Assembly (NCBI GenBank): GCA_964304625.1
Contig: OZ199838.1
Location: forward strand, 13,578,001-13,642,000
DNA length: 64,000 bases
Reading direction: 5' to 3'
DNA from: Kudoa neothunni
Lineage: Eukaryota; Cnidaria
In this document: positions 24,259-36,357 of the stretch, one piece after another
Layout of the letters: each line of letters opens with the position of its first letter
How positions within the stretch are numbered: position 1 is the first letter of the stretch
Position numbers and translations under genes: made by a program
Notes under the pieces: generated by a model
The model's input: the letters and a program-made list of their open reading frames with translations, nothing else
Told to the model about the DNA's origin: nothing
Database searches by the model: none

Positions 24259-26352
24259 GAATCGGGACTTTGTGCATTCGCGAACATGCTGAAATTTTGG
24301 AGCTGGATACTTCCCCGTTACCAAGATGTAATAGAGTTGCTTGGGTTTTTAAACAATACAAGAGCTACATGATTGATATGGGAAAAATCGAAGATAATGT
24401 GACTAAAATCTACTATATAAAACAAACCGGTAATCCATGTGCGTGTCTACGCATTTTTCATCTTTTGTAGAGAGACATACCGCTCCATTTGAGCACACAT
24501 ACGGAAAGATCAAATTTTATTTTTAAAACAGAAAAATACGTAAAAATTATAAAAGATTTTCATCCTACAAAATGACTAAAACATTTTCGCGTGATATGAT
24601 TGGAGGATTTATGCAAACTATAGATCATTTCGTTGAAGTTTTAAAAGTTAATTTTATAGTAAAATAAACACTATTTTACGTTTAAAATTATTTTTCAACA
24701 ATTTAATAATTGAATTAGTTCAAATAAGGAAGGTAATATTAGGTTATGTAGCCAAACATTAATATGAAATTCATTTGTTGATGTTTAACAAAGTTAGTGT
24801 AATTCATATGGTATGATTTAGAGATTACTGTGAACAACAAAGAGAGAATCGATATTTAGGAACTCTAAAGAGGAAATTTTAAACGCTCAGTAGTGTTTAT
24901 TCATTTTTAAAAATATTAAATAAGGTTCATACGTCTAATTATCTAAGGTAGGTTAATTATAATACGATTTAGGGCTAACTACAGTAACTGTATACGAAGT
25001 TAGCGCGGTACCGACGTACATACAATATACAATCGGGACAAAGTCGTTCCCTACAATTTGTCTTACTAATTGATTTCTCTTTCAAAATTTTTTCATATTT
25101 CTTTACATCATAAAAAATTTATAATTATAGAAAAATAAGAATTTTTTGAAGTATTTATCAAAAGAATAGAGATTTCACTTGAATCCGAATATGCTCGGCG
25201 TAAGATTTATTTCCAGCTTGCGAGATGATTCTTGTTGGTCTAAAATTTATTAAGTTACTCTATCTGTATGATAAAAAAACCTGAAAAATTTTCAATAACG
25301 AAGTGAATTAACAGGATGAATTGTGGGAAACAACATTTCTGGTTGTTTATACGATAGCGCCCGAAATTGGCACACATATTGTAGCTTTGTCCAATTTTTT
25401 GTAAAACCTTTATGGAGACTTTATCGGTTGATATTTGCAAGATTAGTCTTAATTAGACATTTAATTGACCACATGTCGATATTTGCTTAAATTCAAGCTG
25501 GAATGATCTAAATCTTTACGCTTTTTATACTTCAGTATACAATAATTTTCTATCACAAAAACGTATCTAGCTATTTGAATGAAATTTGAAAAGAAAACGA
25601 TTGATATTTACTTATCCCATTTTTTCTTTTTTATCCAATATTTATTGGTTTTTACTTTTCTGCATAATATCAGGGTCATATTCAAAATGTGCCGTAACAA
25701 AATGCATGAGGTTACATGATGTTATATTTAGATGATTACTATTATTCTTTTGTCGGGACGGTAATTTGGTCTATTTTTTCGAGTATCTGAAAAATTAAAA
25801 TATATTTTTCGTAGCCCCATTAATGACCAATCATATTTCTCATTAACCCATTCTTTTTTCTTATGGAAAAGTAACGTGAACAAATCTAACGGACGCATGT
25901 GAAGATTAATTAAATAAAATAATCTGATTATTCGATTTAGATATTCTAATTAAACATTGAAAAATAAAAATACGCCGCATAACATACACTAATGTAAGAA
26001 CATCATGAAACAGCATTGAATTTAAATTGTTGACAAGAATTTGGTGGAGACATCAGCTTCAGAATTAATAGTTGAACAAAACAGTATGCATTTACACGCG
26101 AATAATCTAATTATTTATTAATCTGATTTATGCGATATTAAAATGACTTTGCTAAATTAGATCCGTATTCATGTTGTGACATTTTACTGAAAAAAGAAAC
26201 TTTTCCTCTCTACTTTTTAGTCCCTTTATATTTTAGTAAAATGTTACAAATTACAAAATAATTGGCTAAATAAAAACATTGGGCAAGAACCCCAAGCGTG
26301 AGCCAGGGTTTGCGCTAGTCTATAATAATTAGCTTTATTGAATTAATTTTAG
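24259..26352. other. Intergenic with weak coding hints
   Basis: A plus-strand frame at 24270-24470 starts just outside the inverted-repeat element and reads IREHAEILELDTSPLPRC; a minus-strand frame at 25255-25440 reads TDKVSIKVLQKIGQSYNMC. Neither matches a family I recognise. The remainder is A+T-rich. Confidence 0.3.
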
Positions 26353-26724
26353 AACCAAGGAAGACTTACACAGGGAAGACATTGAATCGTTCGAAGTGTA
26401 TTACGATCCATCTATTAAAAATTACAGAGGAGTTAGTTTGGTAATTTTACATCTTGAACTCCAAAAATGTTTCTATATCAAATTCGTTTCGCTATTTAAT
26501 TAGGCTGATAATCCAATTTTAACCTGCTTTGATTATGAGGATCCCACCTTTAATAAGACTTTTGATGTTATCGATTCGATAGTCGGAAATATGGGATGAA
26601 CTGCAAAAAACTTTGTATATCTCCATAAATGATATCTTTCTAATATTTTTACTAGGAAAATCATCGTGGATGGAGAAGACGCGAACGCATGTTGATTAAT
26701 TTCGATTCTAATTATTCTGTATAG
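26353..26724 (+). CDS. Unidentified spliced coding fragment (3' end of a gene)
   Basis: I do not recognise this protein. Three exons fit cleanly: 26353-26440, 26504-26581 and 26656-26724, with GT..AG introns of 63 and 74 nt and phases that agree. The peptide runs TKEDLHREDIESFEVYY, DPSIKNYRGVSL, then ADNPILTCFDYEDPTFN, KTFDVIDSI and ENHRGWRRRERMLINFDSN ending at TAG 26722-26724. It is acidic at first and ends with a basic cluster. The third intron donor (GTCGGA) is not typical. No start was found; an upstream exon ending GKNPKREPG near 26318 is possible in phase but its own frame closes quickly. It may be a small real gene or the tail of a degraded one. Confidence 0.5.
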
Positions 26725-27210
26725 TAGTCTGTCAGTTTTTATTTTTCATATTTTACATTTTTATGTATTTTTTTATTTTCTTCACGTAAATATTAATAAT
26801 TGGTTTAAATTATTTGAATAATAAATACTCTATAAAGATAAATTATTAAAAAGCGAGTTTTTGTTTCCATACAAGTATTTGACAATTATTATAAATTTTC
26901 GAAGAAATTTAAATTAATACCATTAACCCCCTGAGACGCGAAAATTTCCATCTCCCAAGTAAAAATGAAGTAGAAACCTACCCCAGATTTTTTTAATATA
27001 AAACTATCTAAAATATAAAGTTATCTAATCTCGAATAGTTCTAATAAATACTTTCCGATTTTCGCCGTACGCTCATCTCTTATCGACAGTAAATCTCTCT
27101 TTTTTGCTTAAAAATGTTCTTATAATGTAAAAGAATGTTTAAAGGTTTATTTCGCACTAATAAATGTATTATGTATACAAAAAAGTAAGAAAAATAACGA
27201 GAAAACAATG
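26725..27210. other. Intergenic, A+T-rich
   Basis: Nothing recognised beyond simple A+T-rich sequence. Confidence 0.4.
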
Positions 27211-27640
27211 TTATTTCTCAAAAAAATGTCCATTGAACATGTCAAAAATTTTGTTTACACCAAACGCTAAGCAAACATCGCATTTATGGGCGGGTTTTAT
27301 ACTGTACAATTGTTGATTGAAGAATGTCCGAAATGTATCAACCATCGAGTTAATATTCTGTTCTATGAAATGGGCAACACCGAAACTATTATTCAAGGTG
27401 TTTGAGTAGATAGTAGAGTCTCAGTCTCCCATAATGTTCCATTCTTGTCAATATGGCAATCGACCGGACAATTTATATTAAAATCGTATTTATCTGAAGA
27501 TTTTTCGTTAATAGGCCGTAATAGGTGTCTGACGAGTCGAATCTGAGCAGCTTTGGCTGCATTCGCACGGACTCACCGCGAACAAAACGAGAGAAGAGCA
27601 TGTTCACATGGGGCGTAATAATAGTGTTTCTTGATTTACT
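27211..27640 (-). other. Possible coding remnant of unknown family
   Basis: The stretch is less A+T-rich than its surroundings and has open frames on the minus strand: IRLVRHLLRPINEKSSDKYD followed by NINCPVDCHIDKNGTLWETE and, in another frame, FGVAHFIEQNINSMVDTFRT followed by SIKPAHKCDVCLAFGVNKIF. The two parts overlap in different frames and need a splice or shift to join. The composition looks protein-derived, possibly from a transposon, but I recognise no family. Confidence 0.35.
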
Positions 27641-29367
27641 CAAAATCTAATCGATAGAATTTAGCTAAGACTGTTCCAAATTAAATAACTTTTTTTAATT
27701 TAACTGATACATCTTTTTATTCCTTATATTTATACTATAGAAACTGTTACACGATTAGGCTGAATTTGGATCATTGATCTTTAACCTATTGGGTAAACAA
27801 ATGACTTCAAACATCACGGGGGGGGGCGGATTTCTACCTCCATTTTACTTGAAGGGTTAATGAAAACATAAATATGTTTCAAAGACAAAATAAGTACGTA
27901 ATTGCTTGATTTAAATCCTGTACTTGACTTGGATGTTAATAAAGTTATAACGATTTAGTCATTCTAAATTAGAATAATTCGTCGTAGAAATAAATTATAT
28001 GATTTTACTTGCGCTGGTACTCGGTCTTGTTTAAATTTTCCCTCGCCTCACAAAATTACGCAACATCGAGACCTTACTTTAACTTTAACTAATTCAAATA
28101 GACTTATCTACTTAATAATACTTAAAATTAACGATTTTAAAATTTTATTTCACTTAATGAGGTTTAATCACGATATATATGTGTTGTATTTTAATAAAAA
28201 ATTTTGTTGGGAAAAATTAATAAACTAGTTTATGAAATATAGTACAAAACTAACAGACGGTTATAGAGATATTAAATACCGTTCCAATAGCTAACGCGTA
28301 AACTAGAGACACAAATTTTTCCTAAAGGTGATATTATACCCTCCTTTTTATGATTAGAAATATTACGCCCGATCTTCAACTACATTTTTTTATGTTATAA
28401 TCGTTATCACCATGATCTTCCTTTCAAACTTGATATGTTTAAAATATTAGGATTAAAGATAAATTAATTTCAATTATTAATATTAAAATTCTCCACAAAA
28501 TAAGGTTTACTACCTTCTCCTAACCTCTATTATTACAGTAGCTATAATGAATGAAGTATCTTTAGTATAATTTAAACTATATTTATTTAAAAATCGCTCA
28601 AATATTTATAAATAGTTTTCTTAAATGAGAATTTAATGCAATGATGAAATAACCACTCGCTTGAGATATTCCTGCTGCTGTCCCTACTTTCCTGAAATAA
28701 CAAATAAACTTGTATATCTTGTCCTCAATTTTTCATATATAATCGTTTCTTCTAATATCCTATTATAAATTTACTCAGTGAATCCAAATTATTTAGAATA
28801 AAAATAAAACAATTGAATGATTTTCGTTTCTTATTGACTTGTAATATTTTGTCATTTTTTAACGATAATATAAATTAAGGAAATTAAATTAATTAGTTAA
28901 TATAATATTTTTAAATAAATATAAAAACTATTCGAAAGGCATATTATCCATTTATTAGCTGCAGTATATGCCATAGTGTATTAATGTGTACCGAGATCTT
29001 CGAACAAAGAATTTTGATTTCATGGTGGAATAGAAACCTTTGGTATCTCCAGAAGATGTGATGCTTGCTTTATCACAACGAGAAACAAATATTTGTGCAC
29101 ATTAAATGAATATTCGACCCTAAACCAGATTTCGTGGTCATAACTTATGTCGATCACAATCTGAGTAAAATACTATAACAAATGTCTCGATAAGGGCAGG
29201 ATTAACTTTAGTAACTCAGTTAAGTAAAGATGTTTCCTTTTTCATGCCACGCAATTTCATTGTGTAAAAAATACTGAAATAAAACGAAAATACCGAACAT
29301 AACGTAAAGTATTTTTTAATATAGCTATTAATAATATTTTCATTTAAATAACAGCTTATAATAATGC
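27641..29367. other. Intergenic with a pogo-like terminal palindrome
   Basis: Mostly A+T-rich. A G8 run sits near 27820. Bases 28018-28073 resemble the terminal palindrome of the Tigger element at 14615 (see separate entry). No gene seen. Confidence 0.4.
28018..28073 (+). repeat. Pogo-like terminal palindrome, solo
   Basis: Contains CCTCACAAAATTACGCAACA preceded by TTTAAATTTTCCCTCG, the same order as in the Tigger end at 14630-14680. No transposase lies next to it, so it is a solo end or a miniature element. Confidence 0.45.
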
Positions 29368-32300
29368 CTATTCGGTGAATAAAGGATTCACTTCCTAAAA
29401 ACGAAGAAATTAAGCGTAATTTTAGATAATAATTTGAAAACACACCTGATTAGTTTGAGCATTCGCTTCTCCTTTGATAAGTTTATCATATTGTGCTTTA
29501 TCGTATTGGTATTTTATGAACCAAGCGATCAATATGAGAATCAAAGACAATAATATGATGCCTGCTACAATCACTAGTATTGTGACCAAAGGACTCAAAG
29601 GTGGCTTGCAATCTTATGATAACAATTATGTAAAACAACACAGTAAACAAAATTATAAACAACCTTTTAGCTTGTTTAGCGGTTTAATGTGTATAATGTT
29701 GGTGATGTTTCCAGATTCGTCTGTGATTTCAGTCGATTTAACTGTGAAAAAGACTGCACATTTTTTGTAAGAGCTGGCACAGTGATATTCATCGCTTTGA
29801 GAGTCGGCTTCGTCAACAAAATATGTGTTATTCGTGCCGTTACCACAGGTTAAACACGGTGTGTTTCCAACGGTGAGGTCATTAAATAGCTTGCAAATAG
29901 CGCATTCTTCGTATTTATTACAACTCTCAATTTCCAACTATATTTCAACCATATAAATCGCATTGGATCACTGACTACCTCTTCTTCGCAATGCTTTCCA
30001 GTATAGCCATCATTACAGATGCAATGACCACATAGGCATGATCCTCTTCCGCTGCATTTCTAGTTTTAATGATTGCAAACGACCTCATGCGTTCATTCTA
30101 ATCACTTACATAAGTCTCATTATTACGATAACATGTTTGGTTCCAGTATTCATGGCCACAATTTCTTTTCTGACAAATATCACCAATGTATTGAGGTTTA
30201 CATGTGCATTTGCCACAGTTACACTGCCCATGCGATTCTCCACTGCATAATTCATTCTCGCCCGATTGACAGTCAGTGTTGTCACAATCACAATAGTCAC
30301 CAGTAAACAAAGACGAGCCTGATTCCTACACAATTAAATAATTATTTAATTAATTCATTGCATATTTATGCACAAATAGGAGAATTACACCGCATTCACA
30401 TCGATTGCATGCGCAAGTTCCTATTCCGTTGCATATGAGTCCATATTCATCTTTGGCGCTTGAACAATTACTAGTGGATTCATGACAGTCACAATAATCG
30501 CCAGAGCTACAAATAATTAAGAGTTTCAACAATAAAATTATTACTATGATTCATAGCAGTAACATTTTCCACATATTAAATCACCATTTAGGTTGCAATA
30601 CGCACTCTTGATTTCCTACAGTGGTATTTTAGTGGGTTTAATTGAATAATATTTCAATGTTACATATTGAGAATTAGAAGGATCTGAACATTTGCAAACA
30701 CATCCAGTTATTAAAATTAGCTCAATTGAGCCATAACCGACAATTCCCACATTATAACTAGAATATTAAAATTCAGTTGTAGCTTGACGATCTATATTTA
30801 TATTTTTTCCTCACTTTAAAGGCAAATTGTTAGGATAGCACTTGACTGCTTCAATCTCAACGGTAACAATGAGATTTCCTGTATTGTCACATTGAATAGC
30901 TCCGCTGGACGTATTTTGTGGATTACTACAATATTTATTTTGTTACTGCAGAAGAGTTTTAAATAGGTACGTGCAATTTGTAGTGACCACTATGTCGGTA
31001 TATTTGTCCGATTTTGGTGGAATAATCTTCACAATGGACATAGCTTTCTAATGGCAAGTTTATTAACGAGAGATAGGTATATTTTACTCTAGCAGCTGTT
31101 CGTATCGCTTTCACCACATCGTCGGCATTTTCGAGCAGTTCTGTCCCAGCACTTATCTCGTACAAATCTTGTACTATTTGCTAAAATTCCATTTTTTTTC
31201 TTCGTTACATGATTTCAATATTAAAAATACTTGATAATATTGATGATTGCGGAAATAAAGCGCCAAAAAGTATAAATGAATATCATTTTCTGATAAAACT
31301 CTAGACAATGCGTTATCGTCTGGATAATCCTACGGTTTATTATAGAATAATTTTTAGGGAGGAACTAACCAGAAACTTTTGATATCCGCCAAATTCGTCA
31401 AGTTCACACTTACTGACGTATCTTCTCACAATTCCCATATTCTAGGTTATTAGAATAAATAATAATTTTGAATAAAAGTATTACTTTTCCATCTCCAGCT
31501 GTTTTGGGTATATTATCGGTAGCGATCATTATAATTTTTACCGACTCTTTGGCAGGCATCCAACCAATCTATTCTTACTTCATCAGTCGGGAAAAACTAA
31601 AATAAGATTTCCACCTGTTCTTTACACGATGCTGCCTGCAGCACACAAGTGTAAATTGATTCAGGATCGTCATTGTTGGTGTATAACATTTTATCATCAC
31701 TTAAGCGTCCAAGTTGCTCCTATACCACATTTTAACTTATATCAATGAGATCTATCACTTGCAAAGAGCTGCGATTTCCGTTCAGTGAGATATAGTGCTC
31801 GAATTCGTATTTTGATTCGCTATCAAAAATAATTACACTAAAATTCAACTAAAAGTCCATAATTATCTATTTTTTATTATATAGTTAAAAATTAGTAGAT
31901 TAAACATTTCGATCCTAATATTATGGAACCTTATGATCAGTTCAAATCTAAAAGTTCAACATTATATTATTGAGATATTTGGAGTTACAATGCCACAAAC
32001 AATTTTTTAATTATATGCAAGAAATATGATTGTTCAAGTGAGTTGTTAAACGTTGATATTATTTGAATTTGTATTAAAGACCAATTTTTGAGCGATTCGG
32101 AAACATCTCTGTTGAGTTATTATTTTAAAGATTATTTTGTAGTAAACATGTCATTAACGTATCTACAAAATTATAATTTATTTAATTAATTACAAAAATA
32201 AAATATTTCTTTAATGATATATTTGACGCAGATATTTAAATAATAAAAATATAATTTTTACATTTTTGGACTCCAATAACTCATCATGAATCAATTGTTT

Positions 32301-33318
32301 CGTATGCGGATAAAAATGTTATAACTATATAATCCTTATACTAATAATTTAACATTAAGAAGATGTATGCGAAAAATTACTGTTAAACAATTTAGGTTAA
32401 AGAAAAAAATATCAAGAAATTTACAAGGTATCAAAATTGACACGCAAGTTTTTAAAGGATCAATTTGATGGATATTTAAGATAAAATTGATTTTTAAGAC
32501 AAAATAAAATATGATATTTATTAGTTGTATATAACTTTATTAGAATTTAAAGTTAATAATAAATTAAATGTATTCAATACGGATCCTGATTTTAAGCAAG
32601 TTGCATCTTACCTTGTCACAGGATTGTACGCTTTATCGTAACACAACCCTATCCCTATTCTGATGCTTTCGGCTCCAATTTCACCAATGCGGTCGACTTA
32701 AAATTAGGTTTATACACCTACAAATCTTTAATATGTGTTCTACTTGTTTCCGATAAATCACTAACGATTTTCTCCCTGGTACTTTTCATTGATAATGTGC
32801 TGTCAATAATAATGTAAATGTCTAGCGGTAGCTTTGTTGGTACAGTGATGTGTGAAGTTACATTGGTTTTTACATCTATAAGAGAGCTTAGACTGGATAA
32901 ATTTTGAAATTACTTGGTTTTAAATTGATTATTTGAATTTTTTGTGGGTATATGGTTATGTTTTTGGTTGACATGCTATTTAAATTCTATATTATCATAA
33001 AAAGTGTGACTTTTAGTTTATTTAAAAAACTTTCTTTTCAATTTGTTCAAACTGAATAAAGTTTTTGCAGTCTTCGTTGTTTCCAATTTTTTCGCACCTA
33101 TCATTTTTGTAATCCTAAAACAGGTTATAATTTAATTTAACTCTTAAAATACTTTATCAGAACACCAGCCAAAATCTCCATCTTTGTTAATACACGACGA
33201 ACATTCATCCGTTTCTATGTTAGTGTCCTCGCATATGTTTGCTATCAAAATTTATATTTCTTATATGAAAAAATAAGCAACTTTTTAAAAAAATGAGCAC
33301 ATAAAAGTGTAACAACAT
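29368..33318 (-). CDS. Integrin beta subunit ITGB-A, full length
   Basis: Single-pass adhesion receptor that pairs with an integrin alpha chain. About 22 exons can be joined in frame from ATG 33318 to TAG 29368. Order: signal peptide MLLHFYVLIFLK; PSI domain (DECSSCINKDGDFGWCSDK); hybrid start; I-like domain with LDIYIIIDSTLSM, where the MIDAS reads DxTxS instead of DxSxS; YTCVLQAASCKEQ then IGWMP, IPKTAGDGK; hybrid return; I-EGF modules (TGCVCKCS, GDLICGKCYCY, SGDYCDCHESTSNC, CNCGKCTCKPQYIGDIC, GSCLCGHCICNDGYTGKHC); beta-tail; membrane helix LVTILVIVAGIILLSLILIL; short tail FIKYQYDKAQYDKL. The last exon codes EVNPLFTE, an NPxF motif for talin/PTB binding. Most introns are 18-60 nt; one of about 790 nt lies between VTR and ESKYEF. 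No frame break was found. Confidence 0.95.
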
Positions 33319-33968
33319 TTTCTTAATAATCTCACCCTCTGTTTGATTTTTCAAGTTAAAACTATTGTATAGTGTGCTTTGAGATTAGTATCGAAGTTCA
33401 GGATTATATTCTCTATGGGAATGAACCATTCGAATATTTCCAAAAAAGTAATTTTAATTTTAAATTAATATTAAGATAAATTAATAATATATTGTTCTTA
33501 ACTTCAGCTCTTCGTTTAAACTTGGTAAAGGTGGTTTCTTTCTCTAATTTTGTTAGCTGCATCCCCGATGAGAGGGTAACTTAACTACCATATGCATTGA
33601 GTGCGTTCAGCTCTTTTTACACAAAATACAATTATTTAAAGGAGATAATGATTCCAGGCAAATTATCTTAAATCAGATCAATTTTTTATTGATGTAAAAC
33701 AATTTTAAATAAGGAAGAAAATCAATAAAATGATCCCTATTCGATTTCTCACTTATTCCAAAGTTGATTAAACGGAATAACAAATCGTACTCTGTAATTT
33801 AAAGAACTTTTACTGTTTATATTTTTCATGTTAATTCTATAGGTAAATATCCAAGATTAACTATCCATAAGTTTTTTAATGTTCAAATTAATTTTGAAAA
33901 GCTATTATATGGTCGCTCGAATATTATTTAACAAAAGTCAATATTGAGCAGGAAGCTAAGCTAAAAGT

Positions 33969-34141
33969 TTAAGTCCCTTCTTCGTTTAGGTAATGCTGTG
34001 GGTGTGACTAACAATTGCTCTGGGATCTTTTTATTATCTGTTTGAGATTTTAACTTAATCTGAGATATCACCGACAATTCCATATTGGTTTCGTTAGTGG
34101 AATCAAATGGTAAAAGGTTGAAGTTATAATTTACAAGAGTC
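33969..34141 (-). other. Possible orphan coding exon
   Basis: An open minus-strand stretch codes NYNFNLLPFDSTNETNMELS, then VISQIKLKSQTDNKKIPEQL and LVTPTALPKRRRDLNF before TAG. Its composition is protein-like and richer than the surroundings. Further along the same strand, LEKETTFTKFKRRAEV (near 33540) and REYNPELRY (near 33400) faintly resemble a membrane-proximal tail and an NPxxxY end. It could be the worn 3' part of another integrin copy, but no I-EGF or membrane segment is visible. Confidence 0.3.
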
Positions 34142-34796
34142 TTAGCTTATGTAGATTTACGCATATAAATAGTAGTTTATATATGGCGATTATTTTATAA
34201 TTATAAAGAATCATGATATTCGCTCGAAAAATAAGGCTATGCTCTCAGACGCTTCCATTTTTTAATTATTAAAAAAGGATGGATTACTTAGCCTTAATGT
34301 TATCAGATTTTTATATCTCATCCCTGCAGTTGGAGTTGAAGTCATTCTGCGAAATATGGTCTATCTCTTCCAAATATTATTTTATTTTGAATTTTTTAAT
34401 ATTAAAATATTTGATAATTATTCCAATTTTTATACTAAAGATAATGTTCTGGAGTCTTCGTTCATCATTTCATTAGATGACTAAACTGAGAACTTAAATG
34501 TAATGGAAGAAAATTAGTTTAAACAAATAATTGATATATCTTTTTCTTAAAAAACTAAAAGAGATTTGAAGAATGTGATGGAGATAATAAATTTTATGTA
34601 ATTAATGGCACACTTTCAATTTCAGAATTAAATAAAATCATTAATTCAATCATAAGTGTATTTAAGACAAACCATACGCAGAATGGCCTCATTTACATTT
34701 TTAATGGACTAAGATGATAATAAATTACAAAAATGATTAAGATACTTTAAGTTAGAATAATTTTATTGCAGAAGTAACTTAACTGATCAGTTGCGT

Positions 34797-34858
34797 TCGG
34801 ATCCTCGATATTGCGTAACTTTCCCATGGCCTCAAAAAGTTACGCAACATAGAGATCA
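34797..34858 (+). repeat. Pogo-like terminal palindrome, solo
   Basis: CGGATCCTCGATATTGCGTA and CTCAAAAAGTTACGCAACAT form an imperfect inverted repeat around CCCATGG, in the same orientation and word order as the Tigger end at 14615. No transposase is adjacent. Confidence 0.5.
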
Positions 34859-36357
34859 TACTCTAACATTTCATTTGGAACATCAAGGCAGGTTGAGTTT
34901 TCAAATAAGTTCGAATGGAGTCATCTATAGATTAAATGAAGCCACCACTCATAGAGATAAATTTTTTGACTTTCAGCCATTTTAAATTTGGTACTTCCTT
35001 AGTTGCCCACGTATATTGAGTTAATTGTTAGAAAAGAGGACTGCCTCATCTGGATTCAATTGTATCCCTTACTTATATGATAAAAATCTTAAAAAATTAG
35101 TTGAACGAATATTAACAAACATGTACAGATAATCCAGGAAGGGTATAAATTTTCAGACAGAAAGAACTTTAAAGTTCTCAAATCAACATTATCTGTCATC
35201 AATTCTAATGATAAGCTGTCTCTTGATGATTCATAACTCAGAACTGTTTTTTTTATTTTTCAGCGTAGGAAACTATCTAATCATTTAATCTAATTTTGCT
35301 AGTAGATAAATTTACCGTCAATTTTTTTGGACAGAAAAAACGTTAAAAACCAAAATTCTAGAAATTAATAAAACAGATTTGGAATAAAATCTATACATAT
35401 TTGAATAAAACTCAATAATACAATACTAGATATATTAAATTATCTTATAGTCGTTTTATTAAACTCAGTATTGGTTTATCCGAATTACGATAGTCAACAA
35501 TTTTTATTAATTCATCCAAATGTCTCTGTGACCCCATCATATGAAAGCTATAATTATGTGATTAATGTGGTTAAGAAGAAATAGCTAATAAGTATTAGCA
35601 AGAACCTAAAATGCTTAAAATGTGTCACAAATAATATACATTTCTTGTTTAGGTACATTATTAAATTAATAGACTAATAAATCAAATATCAACAATTGCA
35701 ATTCGAAAAATTCGAAGAACGTTCAATTTCTAAATACCGAGAACATCTGTGTTAATTTTAATAAAACGTTAGTAATGCTTATTTTCAACATAAATCGCCG
35801 TCTCCATTAACTTAAAAACTTATATAAAGTGGTAAAGAACGACCTCAAAAAATAATCTATTTAGTAACAAACAATAAATCATATAGAGAATATTTAGTAA
35901 TCACATATCTGTCAATCATTCCGCTAAAACCTCATATTTCATATTATGGATGTAAATTGAATAAAATATAATGGTAAATATTCAGTACATTAATTTAGTT
36001 CCTTATTGAATTTAAGAATTATTAAATAATGGACATGCTCTTTCGAACACAACATTTAATACTTCCATATTCTATGGCTGCATAGCATGTATGATAATAT
36101 ACATCCTATAAATTATAAAAATTTAATTGATAAACAATTTTTTTGTATTTCTTGGAATAAGAGTGATAAAATATTATTGGGGGTAGCAAAGCATAAATAA
36201 CAGCTGTAATAGACTATGTTGTATTTTTCACTGAAATAATATCATACACTGTAAAGAAATAAAAGTATATGAATAAGAGAAATTAACCATAAATATATTT
36301 TTTAGAGAGAGAGATTAATCCATAAAGTTAATACTAGGATAGACCAAAAAGAGAACT

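Larger units (their letters stand above)
33319..36357. other. Intergenic between ITGB-A and ITGB-B
   Basis: A+T-rich. It includes an unexplained minus-strand open stretch at 33969-34141 and a pogo-like palindrome at 34797-34858 (separate entries). Nothing else recognised. Confidence 0.4.

Noticed and set aside
24270-24470. Plus-strand ORF next to the inverted-repeat element
   Set aside because: No family resemblance, no second exon, length expected by chance in this composition; kept only as a hint.
30038-30306. Plus-strand ORFs in the ITGB-A EGF region
   Set aside because: Shadows of the Cys-rich I-EGF exons on the minus strand.
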